DNA from: Falciphora oryzae | Taxonomy: Eukaryota; Ascomycota; Sordariomycetes; Magnaporthales; Magnaporthaceae | Direction: 5' to 3' | Length of the DNA: 64,000 bases | Assembly (NCBI GenBank): GCA_000733355.1 | Contig: JNVV01000007.1 | Span: 680,624-744,623, forward strand | Shown here: positions 35,820 to 47,178 of the stretch, piece after piece | Numbering within the stretch: the first letter of the stretch is position 1 | Layout: each line of letters opens with the position of its first letter | Translations under genes and position numbers: made by a program | Notes under the pieces: model-generated | What the model saw: only the letters and a program-made list of their open reading frames with translations | Database searches by the model: none | Told to the model about the DNA's origin: nothing

Positions 35820-38800
35820 CCCGATGGTGCGGGCCGATGGGTGTATTGGTCGTATCCGAGTAGTGTATCAACGCAAAGATCTAGTATGACGGGCAACCAG
35901 CGACGAAGTCAGGTGGGTGACGAGGCAGTCGATCAATATTTCAGGGCGAATAGAGTCATCTCTCTGCCAAGGAAAACTATCGATCTCCCTGTTCCCTTGG
36001 GGCTCGGTCAGATGGGGTTGAGTGGGGATGAGATATAGTCGGGCGGGGAGAGAGGATGGGGGAGCGGTTGACTTATAGTCCAGGACTCTATACGATCATT
36101 AATTCACATAGTATGGCGAGACCGATATACACGGTCCGGCGACTCAGGCCCGAGGCCGTGGCTACTTTGTGTGATAGGTAGAAGGGATGTACCATAGGAC
36201 TCGGGCTACTGGCGCGAGGCTGGTCTCATGAGACACACTCCACAGGCGCTGGGCGGTTCTTTGAACACCAGTTTCCTGGAGAGTGGAAGCCCCCATGAGA
36301 CATGGCAACCAAGGTAGCCCTTGCCAGAGGCATGACATGCATTGGTACATCGAGGCGGGGGTGGAAGCCAAGCTGCTGCCGGGCGAGGTGTCTAGGTGTC
36401 TATCTGGACACCTACCTGCATGCCTGATTTCTAACCAAGATGCACTTTTTCAGTGCAACCCAGTCCGTTGAAACAGCACCCTCGACCGCGATAAACCCGG
36501 TGCCCGACTGCGCCGTGCAAGATGCGGCTCAGAGGGAGGGTATGGTATCCAGCTCACCCCACCCCCTCATGGCGTTGCTGCGTCGACGGATTGGCCTGCC
36601 GCATGCTTTTGCATCAGCCCATCTACAGCTTTGGCGGAATCAATGCATCTGCCTGCACTCGCTCGTGATCAGCCCGAGATGGACGATGCCTTCGGATAGC
36701 TACATGGAATCTTCCTGTGAGGGATGCGATGCAGGAGGCGGGTGAGCCAGGCCACGCCTCGAGCCCCCAACTGTCGATGCAGCTACAACCGTGACACTAC
36801 TTCGTTAGGCCCTCCTCGCGTTGAAGGCTTGCCTGTTATGGGTAGCCGGAAACCTCCAGGCTCTTTGCCATGTGTCGGGTGGGACAGGCCCGGGCGAGCC
36901 ACCGAGGTGTCCGTCAACCTCAAACAATATTGGATATCGGCCGAGCGGAGACAGCAAACGTGACGAGACGACGAGAATGGGGGGCCCTGTTCATCAGGTT
37001 GCCTTTGGCGGCGGTGGTTCGCCCCCTAGGAAACAGGCGGTGCTTGATAATTCAAAAAACAAGGCAACTAGCACGTCGGGCGGAGAAGGAGGAGGAGGGG
37101 GCTTCAGTATGCAGGCCACAGCCACACTGATACGCGCGGCAGGAGGGTGGGCAACCATGCTGCATTTATTCATCGCCCAGTTCGTGAGGCGTCCTGTCAT
37201 GACCTTTCGCCCGGTCTGCGTGTGTTGCATACAAGATTCCCGAAGCCGCCAAAACTCGGTATGAGCCAAGACCGGGATTCGTCGCTCCGTTTTTGATGTT
37301 TTGCCACCGGGCCTCCTCGAGTCGGAGGCGCGGCTTTGTGCCCGGTTTTTGGGCGTCAAGGGGGAAAAGCAAACAGCCAGCCGGCCAACACCTCATGCCG
37401 CGAACACGACGGACGAACAGCATTGAAGACGGACCGCTTGCCGAGCGGGACGATAGGATGCCCCGTCAGCAAGGCTGGTACCCTTTTTCTGTCTCCCGTG
37501 ATTATGTTTATCCTAATCAATTATCAGGTAGAGAATGGCGCCCAACCGGAATGACTGACCGAGAGTGATACGCTTGGGAAGAATCCGAGGTGGCATGTGG
37601 CTGCAGGCTCCCGTCTCTCTTTGGTTGCCCCGCCTGGAGCTGGAGCATCCACGCTTCGTAGAAATGATTGCGACGTGCAGGACTCAATGGCTCTGTGGCA
37701 GGCCCGAAGACGAGGCTTGCCAGCGTGCGGGCAAATCCTAAGAGTCAATTGAGGCTGCTTACTACCCACCCACTTCTCTCAGCCCTGTTCTGAGGGACAC
37801 AACATAAGTAGTTCGGATGATGGCTGTTCCCAGACCTGGGCGCATGGGGGAGGCGATCTGGGTTTGGACGGAGCCCAGCGGCAGGCACCGACTATCGCCC
37901 CGTCTCCTATGGAGCGATCGGCCACCCATTATCATCGGGCATCGCATCACTTTGCTTGCACCGCATCCTGCACCGTCCAAGTTGCAGTCTAACGTGGCAG
38001 GGTTAGAGCAAAAAACCGGTCAGCCCACCATCCCGTGCACCACCCTTGGAGGCCGGGAACACCGGGGATGTCTTGAGGCCTGCATCTCTCGCTGCATCAT
38101 GTTGCCCGGCCCGACCTCCTTGGCCAAGCCAAGCGAATGGGGAAGGATTCGGTCAGTATCTTGTTGTCCAGCAACCGCTCTACAGTTCTGCCAGATTCCG
38201 GGCGCCTATTGCAACCCGGGCGTTCAGATTGCCCGGCCAAGAACGCCAACCACACTTTGCTTTCTCTTGTTTCCGGAGGTATCTGCCGAACGATACACCC
38301 ATCAGCAATCGCCCACACACACCAACGGGAATCTGCTTGCTCCCAACTTGCTTGTGCATGGTGGCATTGATGCAAGTTTTCAAGACAGAGCTGCATGTTA
38401 TTCCAGGCAGCCATTCCGACGCGAGCATTGACCACAGAGAGATACCGTCACGATTTTTCTTGACTTTTTATATCTTTGCAGCCTAGCAGAGCACAGGCAC
38501 GAACTAGCAAGCAGGGGACGGTAGTGGAACAAAGCATACGTCTGCGCCTCAAGCGCCTGACTTGATGGTATCACCGCCGGCCTGGCTAGACCCTTCCCTT
38601 TCCATGTGCCACTGCTTCCCATTGTGTTGTTTTCTTCCGCTGCTGCAGGTGTCTCAAAGGGCGGCCGCTGAGTCACAGCGTAGCCGATCTACTGATGGGA
38701 TGGATGATGGGTAACATTGCATTGTGACATTGAGTGCCGTGATACTGTGGGAGTCCAGATGGATCATGGCTCGAGATCTGAGACGGCAAGCTCCATAACA

Positions 38801-40489
38801 TAGCAGACGAAAAAGAGGCTCTTCTGTGTTCGCCACTAGTTCAGGTGGGAACCCAGTGCGACCTGATACATCACCACCAAACCCTGAGCATGTCTAAACT
38901 TGTAACAAGGCTTGACAAAGACCTCGAATTTCAATGACAATCGGTCAGGTGTCTAGATCAGTGTATATCGCTTCCAAGTATTGGCAACAACTGATGTAAA
39001 GAACAACGAGATACCAAACTCTTGCCCATTGATTCCCGGACAGAGGTATTGTGCCACACCGTTCGTTTGGCCAAACAATACATGCAACCCAGCATGTTCC
39101 TCTAACACAAGCGAGAACGCACAAACAAGAAGGAACAAGCGGAGCTGCGTATCGCCGCACACATCCCGTAGCGACACCGTCACATGAGAACACGAAGCAG
39201 TGCGAAAAAGATATGCACACAACAGCGTAACATTGAGGGAAGGGGGTGGGAGCAGAGGCTGGCCCTACAACGGGTGGCAACGAGATACGAGGTGTTGACG
39301 GCACAAGGATGCGCACGTTCAAAATTCTGGAACCGGGATGGCCGGCCTTTCACGCGCACGTATACGCACACGCACACATACACAAGGCTCTGTTTTGGTC
39401 CTCCGCCGTTCTGGGCGGTGCTGCCCAACCACGTTGTGTCATGTTCGCGGTGCCCAATCGTCGTCTTATCATCACACGATGGCGGGCAGCCATTTTCGAG
39501 ATGGCATGGAAAGGGGGCGGGGTATCTTGAAGGCATAGACATGGCGGCGGCTGGAAGCGCCCGAGATCACCAAACCAAGGTTGCCGGGCTAGGCAAAGGG
39601 TCGGGTCGGTTTCAGTGAACGGAAGGGATTCGTCTTGGACACCTGACGAGGCCGTCCGGATCCGGGGGAAAGCGGAACGGGTCTGGGGACGCGGCGAGTG
39701 GGTCCTGCGGGCCGGACCGCGGTGTCTGCCCGCCTGGGTTTGCCGTGGATTCGAGGGAGCCCGTGCCGACGAAGCGAGCCGACCCAAGTATGGCAACACG
39801 GCGAATGAGACAATGCGAGTGCCATAGAGGGACCTTTACGCACGCATCCCAATGCGATGGCAAGCTCGCAGAAACAGACGGTGGCTCTGTGTTATCGTGG
39901 CATCTGATGTGCTCAACCCCAAAGTCGGCCTGCCCGAGCGAGCGAGCGGTGTTTGAGACGCAAAACGCATGATGCCGATATTCTAGCGTCAGCATCAGCG
40001 CCGATCCCACCGAGGGCAGCTGGACAGCCCACATACCCAAAGACCGCAAATTGCGGAGAATGCGCCCCGCAAGGGCTGCTGGGGTCGGGATCTGCCTCGT
40101 ACTGAACGTCATCGCGATTGGCCGAGTGCGGTCCCCAAATGGCGTAGGGCCCCTGACGAGAGCCTGGTCAATGTCCACACCCGCGCTCCCGACGACACAT
40201 CGTGGTCTTCGGCGACGAAATTGGGGGTAATCACTAACCAAAGCCGGACGGCCATATCTTGAAAAATTGACGGCTGCCTGAAATCCTGCGCGGAAACGCG
40301 GCACGCGTGGGTCTCCAAAGTCGAAGCATGCCATTGACTTTTATATAAGTCCTGCTCCTTGTCGGGGCCTCTCATCTGAGAAGAGCCAAGGCTGCAGTAG
40401 CCCTCATCCCCGGCTTTGACTACCCTATCCCTTGGCTTCAGGGGCTCCCTCGTCCGAACTAGTTCTCGTGGCGTATACCTGCCGAGACC
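35820..40489. other. 4.7 kb gene-free region between divergent genes
   Basis: This region lies between the start codons of the 911-residue gene (-) and the GH5 gene (+). The GH5-proximal end holds a TATA box. Open frames of up to 240 codons (for example on the minus strand near 39,612-40,334) have no recognisable features. A CA-rich patch occurs around 39,352-39,386. No RNA gene or mobile element was seen. Confidence 0.5.
40342..40348 (+). promoter_or_regulatory. TATA box of the GH5 gene
   Basis: TATATAA lies 142 bp upstream of the GH5 start codon, within TTTATATAAG, and is followed by a C/T-rich leader. The position and sequence fit a fungal TATA promoter of a regulated secreted-enzyme gene. 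Confidence 0.6.
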
Positions 40490-42135
40490 ATGACGACCAC
40501 ACGCCTCTTCCTCACCGTTGCGGCTCTTGCTGCCTCCGTCGCGCACGCCTGGCTTCCCGGGGCCGGGCCCGAAAAGCGCTCCATCGTTGACCTGGGCGGC
40601 TTCAGCCTGTTCAACGAGACCCACGGCAGCGGCAATGTCGGCCGGCGGTGGCTCAGCGCGTCGGGCAAGCTGCGCGGCGTCAACCTCGGCTCCCTCTTCA
40701 TCTCCGAGCCCTGGATGATGCCGAGCGAATGGGCTCAAATGGGGTGCGAGATCAAAGACAAGAATTCCGAGTTCGACTGCATGATGAAGCTGGGCCAGAG
40801 CGAAGGCGACAAGAAGTTCAAAGAGCATTGGGGAAGGTTCATTCAAGAGACGGACTTCAACGAGATGATCGACAACGGCCTCAACACCGTCCGCATCCCC
40901 CTGGGGTACTGGATGATGGAGGAGATCGTATATTGGGACTCGGAGCACTTTCCCAGGGTCAGTTCGACTCCTTCATCGTTTTCATATGCTATCTCAACTG
41001 TCGTTCTCCACACTCGCTCCTCAAATTCCATCTCAGTCTCTTATGTGTCCAAATTCGCACGCTAACTTTTTGTCTCGGGGGAACAGGGTGGCCTAGAATA
41101 TCTCAAGCGAGTGTGCGGTTGGGCAAGCGACCGCGGAATGTACATCATCCTCGAGCTCCACGGCGCTCCGGGCGCGCAGAAGGCCTTGGACGCCTTCACG
41201 GGACAATTGGCACCCACCCCGGGCTTCTACCAGGACTACCAGTACGACCGCGCCATCAAGTTTGTGGCGTGGCTCCGGCGGCTCATCCACGACACTCGAG
41301 AGATGAGGAACGTGGGCATGATCGGGCTCCTCAACGAGAACGATCGCGACAACGTGCACGATTCCCTGAAGACGTACTACTACCCCAAGGCGCATCAGGT
41401 ACGAGAGTCTCCCGATCTGCCCCACTCTTGATTATGATTGGGAAGCAATGGACTGACTGACATTCCTCGACTAGGCCATCCGCGACACGGAGAGGAGCCT
41501 CGGGATCACGGCGAACAACTACCTGCATATCCAGATGATGAACTCTCACTGGGGCGTAAGTATTGCTAGCTCGACATCATCTCGCCGCTCGGAGCCCGTT
41601 TAGTGCTAACTGGACTCAACACAGCCTGCGAACCCGGGGCAGTTCTTGTCGAGCAACTATTTTTTGGCGTACGACGACCACCGCTACCTCAAATGGACCT
41701 TCCCAGACAGCTCGCCGTCGGACTACATATCCATCTCCTGCCGCGACAATAGGGCTGCCCAGGGGGAGTCGGATACCATCGTCGGCGAGTGGAGCATCAG
41801 CGCGCCAGACCTGAAAGAGAACGACGGCGAATGGGCCAAGGGGAACACCGAGTTCTACAAGAAGTGGTTCGCTGCGCAGGTCACCGCTTATGAAAAGCAT
41901 ACGCTCGGCTGGGTCTTCTGGTCTTGGAAGAAAGAAGGCGATTATCGTTGGAGCTATCAAGGTGCGTACGAGGCTCGATCCCCCCACGGCCGTTTATGCC
42001 AGCAAGCCCCATGTCTTATTAGCCCAACGCTGACCGGAGAACACTACTCCCCTGTATCTAGATGCTCTCCACGAAGGGATTATTCCTCGGGACCTGAACA
42101 GCATCGGGAGGTCGGGGGTATGCAACGGTGTTTGA
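40490..42135 (+). CDS. Secreted GH5 exo-beta-1,3-glucanase-like protein
   Basis: Exons are 40490-40957, 41087-41398, 41475-41555, 41625-41961 and 42062-42135; phases agree and the sum is 1,272 nt, 423 residues. A signal peptide (residues 1-20, cut after VAHA) implies secretion. The family cleaves beta-1,3-glucan in the cell wall. Conserved features: LRGVNLGSLFISEPWM near residue 60; the active-site strand ELHGAPGAQ; the acid/base Glu at 240 within LLNEND; and the nucleophile Glu at 342 within IVGEWS. The motif after the acid/base is NEN rather than the usual NEP, so activity or specificity may differ. The last exon supplies the conserved end DALHEGIIPRDL. A beta-1,6-glucanase role is an alternative. 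Confidence 0.87.
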
Positions 42136-43338
42136 TGTGCATTTCCTCCTTTCCCTTGGCTCTGATGTTTCATGTTTGTCGCTTCATCAGACTCTGCCAA
42201 TCGAATCAATGGGTGGTGCAGACGCGTGGACGCTTTGTCGCTGGATCGGGCATATGCAAGAACACCAAAAAGCGCAGGGTGATTGTATCATAGAACCTGG
42301 ATCGGACGATATCAATTGCATCGTCCCCATACTTGCCTCAATCGCCTGGTGCTTTATGTTGTGGTTAAAAGAATCATAATCGCTCAAGTTACGGAATTCG
42401 CACTCTGCAAGCCAGTAATCGTATCACACACAAACATCAGCATCAAGATATCGGGTCAAAAGCTCCGGATTTTCAGACGACATGGCAAACAAGCTCATGG
42501 GTCGTTGGCAGGGATGCTGTCCGATGGATGGCTCGGTGGGATGGCACGGGCGGCAGCTGAGAATTATCAATGCGTGCATGTCTAGTCCGAATAAGGAAGT
42601 AACTTTATCTCTGGCTGCGTGTCTGCAGCATGTCCTAGGCCCTAAAACAGCTTAGCGCCGACGGCCCAGACAGGAGACCCCTGCACTCTTCCGCGTCGGA
42701 GCACTCCCCAATCCCCCAGCCCGCGCCCGTTGACGTCATGGAACCAGTGGCGACACGCTGCATGTGCGCGCTTCGCTCAGCAATGTGTTCCCACGCTCCC
42801 AAAGCCTTCCGTTCGGGTGGCCCCCAGCCAAGTCATCGAGCCAAAGACCGGTCCGCCTACGTGCCCGGGCCGTGGCCACAATGATCTGCAGGAGAGAGTT
42901 TTCCATTTTAGCTCAGGAACTCTTTTTGTCCCGCCCAGCCGGCTGGTCAGAAATGTCCAGGTAGATGGCGCAGCTGCTTCACCTCGACGCCACGTCCTGC
43001 TCCGACAGAGCCAAGCTTCTCTCCCACAGCACCACCACATCATCAACCAATACCCCAGACTCCTAGAAGGGCTACGGCTGCCCCTGCCATTGCCGCCTGT
43101 ACCTTCTCGTCCTTCTCGTCGGTGTTGAGGCGCTTTATAGGCAAAAGACAACGTCACCCTCTGTATTAAGAAGGAGCCCTCCCCCAGTCTGCGGGCGCTA
43201 TTGCGATATATGATTTCAACGTCGACTTGGAAATTTCAACGACTACAAAGACACCGACAGACCAACTGCTCCAACTGCACCCGTCAGCCTCGGCATCCTT
43301 AGCTCTCTGTCGGCCTGCCCGCCCAATCGGCGGTAGCC
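42136..43338. promoter_or_regulatory. GH5 3' flank and sterol glucosyltransferase promoter
   Basis: This 1.2 kb lies between two plus-strand genes. The half near 43,339 contains TTTATAG at about 43,133 and an A/C-rich leader, fitting a promoter and 5' UTR. No coding frame with family resemblance was seen. Confidence 0.5.
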
Positions 43339-46300
43339 ATGGCTGGCAATGCAGACCTCGCCTTCCGCACCACCAAGGAGCTGAAGGACCTGCCCGACCC
43401 CGCGGATCGGAATCTCCAGTTCGAGACGACGACCCTAGACGGCCGCGACACCACCGTCGTCCGCGACGAGCACGGAAACATTGCATACCCAGCCTTTGTG
43501 CCACCACAGATCCAGGATCTCCAGGGCAAGTCCCCCGGAGGCCTAGCGAAGCCCGAGAATGACGAGCCCTTGCCGGGAAAGCCCCCGCACAAGACGCGTT
43601 CCGACCCGCTCGAGCGCGTCGCCGCCGACCTAAAGGATGAGCAGCTGCAGCGAGATCGCCCCTCGGTGGAGAGGAGGTCTCTAAGTGAGGCAGCCCCAAA
43701 AGGCCCAGCTCGCCAGTACTCGGCCCTCCCTACCACCCTTCGCAGGGCTAGCACCAATGTCTCGGAGATGCGGACGGCCCTTTGGGCTAGTGCCCGCGGC
43801 GACCACGATGACACCAGCAGCTCGTCATCTTCAGAGGATGAGGAGCCCAGCAGCGAGCCACGTCATGACCGTCGGCGTGGCGCCAAGACTAAAACGCATA
43901 CCAAGACAGACGATTCGCTCAGGAGGTTCCGAGTTGGCAACGAGAACTACCACACCAAGGGCAAAATCAAGAGGGATGGTCGCCTCAGAATCTCGGTCAA
44001 CGACACCAGCAGCACGGGATACTTGGCCAAGGCCATCGGCTCCGCGGTCAAAAAGGTCGTCCCAAAGCCCAAGGAGGGAGGAGGAGCGTATAGTCCGGAG
44101 GCTCCAGAGGACGAGCGAAAAGCCCAAGAACTGGCGAAGAGGCCGGGCACGTCGAGGCAGTCGTCAGTGACAACGGCCGCGCTGGAAAACGTGCCGTGTC
44201 CCAAACTCAACATTGTCATCATGGTCATCGGGTCACGCGGTGATGCCCAGCCCTTCCTCAAGATCGGCAAGGTCCTCAAAGAGCAGTACGGCCATCACGT
44301 CCGTATCGCGACCCACCCGGCCTTTAGGGACTTCGTTGAGAAGGACTCGGGACTCGAGTTCTTTTCCGTTGGCGGCGATCCTTCGGAGCTGATGGCCTTC
44401 ATGGTCAAGAATCCGGGCATGATTCCGACCTTGGAGACGGTCAAGGCAGGCGACATCGGCCGCCGGCGGGCTGCCATGGCGGAGATGTTTGAGGGCTTCT
44501 GGAGGGCGTGTATCCACTCAACCGACGATCCCAAGGACACCCAGAACCTGCGTCTGATGGGAGACAAGGATCCCTTCATCGCAGACGCCATCATCGCGAA
44601 CCCGCCCAGCTTTGCGCACTACCACATCGCCGAGGCCCTGGGAATCCCTTTGCATCTCATGTTCACGTTCCCCTACACACCGACCCAAGCATTTCCCCAC
44701 CCCCTCGCCAGCATCAAAAAGTCCAACGTCGACCCGGGCTACACCAACTTCATCTCGTATCCCTTGGTCGAGATGATGGTCTGGCAGGGGCTCGGCGACC
44801 TGGTCAACGACTTCCGCGTGAAGGCGCTCGGGCTGGACCCCGTCTCGACACTCTGGGCGCCCGGTGCCACGTATCGTCTCCACGTCCCGTTCTCATATCT
44901 CTGGAGCCCTAGCCTCGTGCCCAAGCCGGAGGACTGGGGCGACGAGGTGGATGTCTCGGGCTTCGTGTTTCTCGATTTGGCCTCGTCATTCGAGCCACCC
45001 GAGGATCTGGTCAAGTTTCTTGATTCTGGGGACGCCCCGATCTATATCGGTTTCGGCTCCATCGTTGTCGACGACGCCGATCGCTTCACTGAGATGATAT
45101 TCGAGGCTGTCGAGCTTTCCGGTGTCCGAGCCCTGGTCTCCAAAGGCTGGGGAGGCCTGGGCAATGAGAACATTCCCGACAACATCTTCATGCTGGAGAA
45201 CACGCCGCACGACTGGCTGTTCCCCCGCGTCAAGGCTTGTGTCATACACGGCGGCGCTGGCACCACCGCGATCGCGCTCAAGTGCGGCTTGCCGACCATG
45301 GTCGTTCCCTTCTTTGGTGATCAGCATTTCTGGGGGAGTATGCTTGAGCGCTGCAATGTCGGCCCGGCGGCTGTTCCGTACAAGAGCCTGTCAGCGGAGA
45401 AGCTGGCCGACGGCATCAAGTACCTCCTGACCGACGAGGCGAAGGAGGCGGCAGGTGAGATTGCGAGGGACATTGAGCTCGAGGGCGACGGTGCCGAGAA
45501 TGCGTGTCGGTCTTTCCACAAGCATCTCACCCTCCAGGGCAGCCACTCCATGCGCTGCTCCATACTCGAAGACGAAGTTGCGGCCTGGCACCTCAAGCAC
45601 ACAAACATCCGCCTGAGCGCCCTGGCGGCCGATGTTATTGCAGGGAGGGGTTTAGTGTCCTGGCGCAAGCTAAAGCTCATCCGTCACCGGGAGTGGAACG
45701 ACTTTGAGGGACCTGGTGAGCCCGTGACAGGCCTCGCTGGTTCTGTGGTGACGTCTATTTCGGATGTTGTCACCGGTGTTGGAGGAGTCCCTGTTCGCAT
45801 CGCCAAAAGCTCCAGCAAGCGGAAAGAGAAGGAGAAAAAGCGGCGGGAGGCGAAAGCCAAAGCCAAGGAATCCAGGGAGGACAAAAGGCAAGAGAAGGGT
45901 GGGGAAAAGAACCAATCCACTCAAGAACTGAACAAAGACTCTAAACAAAAATCGGAAAATGAGACGGCGCGGGAGAGAAGTGCCAGTTCATCGAGCAAAT
46001 CTCCCAAAGAGGGTACACCTCCCAAGGACACAGATGCGCAAGACCACGCGCGGCCATCCGGGGAGCCACCGTCTCAAGTCCCAAATCGGCGCGGGGACGG
46101 CGACGACACCAGTTCGATCCGCACGACCGGGACGGCTGACGCATCTGAGACCAACCCCGCCGAAGATGTTGCCAAGAACGTGGGCAAGGGCGTTGGCAAG
46201 TCGGCTCGCGCCTTGGCCAAGGCTCCAGTGAACATTTCTATGGCTCTGGCTCAGGGGTTCCACAACGCGCCCCGGCTCTACGGCGACGACACGGTGCGCC

Positions 46301-47178
46301 GCCCGCTGCGCGTGACAGGGATACGATCAGGCTTGAAGGCCGCAAAGCTTGAGTTCGCATATGGAGTCTATGACGCATTTACAGGCGTGGTACGTCTGCC
46401 AATCCGCGGGGCACGCGATAGTGGAGGCAGGGGATTTGTCAAGGGCGTCGGCATGGGCATCATAGGATTCCTTTTGAAGAATTTCTCAGCCATCATCGGT
46501 CCAGGCGCTTACGCGCTCAAGGGTGTGGTCAAGGAGCTCGAGCGAGGCAAGACCCCTACGAAGCATGTGCGGCGGGCGCGCATTATACAGGCGCAACGTG
46601 CCCAGCGCCGGCTGTCCAAGGAGGAGTATATAGCTCTCCAAAAGCGGGTAGTCGAGGGCTGGGGTGTGATGCGGGACCTCACGCGGGCGCTTGAAGAGGC
46701 GCAGCGGCGCCGGAAGGGGGGCATTGCCGGCAGGCTCAGCGCGCGCCGCCGCAGGGGCATCGGGGCCGCGTTTGAGAGCGTCGAGATTGCGCGCCGCGCG
46801 CTCGAGGCTGTCAAGCGCGGCGACCTCGAGACTGTTGTCGAGCGCGGGGCGCAGCGTCAGGACGACGGCAAGGGCAAGATTGAGAAGAAGGTCAAGAAGG
46901 AGCGCAAGAAGATGGTGTCCGAGCACGCGGGCGAGAAGAGAAAGGAGACGAAAGAGCGTGAAGACGAGGAGGAGCGCGAAAGCTCGGACAACAGCAACAA
47001 GAACAAAGAGGGACAACAAGACCCCGACGGGGCCGAGCCCGACGCCGGAGAGGGGTCCTCGACCGGTGGGAAAGATAAGCATCGCCAGGTCAACGGTGAG
47101 GCCGCCGCCGATGACGGAAAGGCGGATAAGGAGACTAAAGGCGAGAACGACATTACAAAGGCGGATTTCGCCCCCTAA
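43339..47178 (+). CDS. Sterol 3-beta-glucosyltransferase-like GT1 protein with extended C-terminus
   Basis: A single exon encodes 1,279 residues. Residues 1-285 are disordered (Ser/Asp/Glu-rich and Lys-rich patches). Residues ~289-770 form a UDP-sugar transferase of the UGT80/Atg26 type. The N-terminal subdomain opens with VIGSRGDAQPF (298-302 is GSRGD) and the C-terminal subdomain carries the donor-binding motif HGGAGTT near 638, then PFFGDQHFWGSM. The reaction expected from the family is glucose transfer from UDP-glucose to membrane sterol. Unlike Atg26, no PH or GRAM domain precedes the catalytic part. Residues ~945-1080 hold amphipathic, Gly-spaced helices (RGFVKGVGMGIIGFLLKN) recalling VPS13/ATG2 C-terminal regions. 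The last ~150 residues are highly charged. Sterol is the likely acceptor, but another lipid cannot be excluded. Confidence 0.87.
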   Translation: MAGNADLAFRTTKELKDLPDPADRNLQFETTTLDGRDTTVVRDEHGNIAYPAFVPPQIQDLQGKSPGGLAKPENDEPLPGKPPHKTRSDPLERVAADLKDEQLQRDRPSVERRSLSEAAPKGPARQYSALPTTLRRASTNVSEMRTALWASARGDHDDTSSSSSSEDEEPSSEPRHDRRRGAKTKTHTKTDDSLRRFRVGNENYHTKGKIKRDGRLRISVNDTSSTGYLAKAIGSAVKKVVPKPKEGGGAYSPEAPEDERKAQELAKRPGTSRQSSVTTAALENVPCPKLNIVIMVIGSRGDAQPFLKIGKVLKEQYGHHVRIATHPAFRDFVEKDSGLEFFSVGGDPSELMAFMVKNPGMIPTLETVKAGDIGRRRAAMAEMFEGFWRACIHSTDDPKDTQNLRLMGDKDPFIADAIIANPPSFAHYHIAEALGIPLHLMFTFPYTPTQAFPHPLASIKKSNVDPGYTNFISYPLVEMMVWQGLGDLVNDFRVKALGLDPVSTLWAPGATYRLHVPFSYLWSPSLVPKPEDWGDEVDVSGFVFLDLASSFEPPEDLVKFLDSGDAPIYIGFGSIVVDDADRFTEMIFEAVELSGVRALVSKGWGGLGNENIPDNIFMLENTPHDWLFPRVKACVIHGGAGTTAIALKCGLPTMVVPFFGDQHFWGSMLERCNVGPAAVPYKSLSAEKLADGIKYLLTDEAKEAAGEIARDIELEGDGAENACRSFHKHLTLQGSHSMRCSILEDEVAAWHLKHTNIRLSALAADVIAGRGLVSWRKLKLIRHREWNDFEGPGEPVTGLAGSVVTSISDVVTGVGGVPVRIAKSSSKRKEKEKKRREAKAKAKESREDKRQEKGGEKNQSTQELNKDSKQKSENETARERSASSSSKSPKEGTPPKDTDAQDHARPSGEPPSQVPNRRGDGDDTSSIRTTGTADASETNPAEDVAKNVGKGVGKSARALAKAPVNISMALAQGFHNAPRLYGDDTVRRPLRVTGIRSGLKAAKLEFAYGVYDAFTGVVRLPIRGARDSGGRGFVKGVGMGIIGFLLKNFSAIIGPGAYALKGVVKELERGKTPTKHVRRARIIQAQRAQRRLSKEEYIALQKRVVEGWGVMRDLTRALEEAQRRRKGGIAGRLSARRRRGIGAAFESVEIARRALEAVKRGDLETVVERGAQRQDDGKGKIEKKVKKERKKMVSEHAGEKRKETKEREDEEERESSDNSNKNKEGQQDPDGAEPDAGEGSSTGGKDKHRQVNGEAAADDGKADKETKGENDITKADFAP

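Noticed and set aside
33264..36038. Two long plus-strand open frames (445 and 478 codons) opposite the 911-residue gene
   Set aside because: They are antisense to a coherent protein. Their composition (Leu/Val/Arg/Pro) is what GC-rich codons give on the reverse strand, and no domain is visible.
39612..40334. 240-codon minus-strand frame upstream of the GH5 gene
   Set aside because: It has no recognisable domain and its start would overlap the GH5 promoter. It is possible but unsupported.
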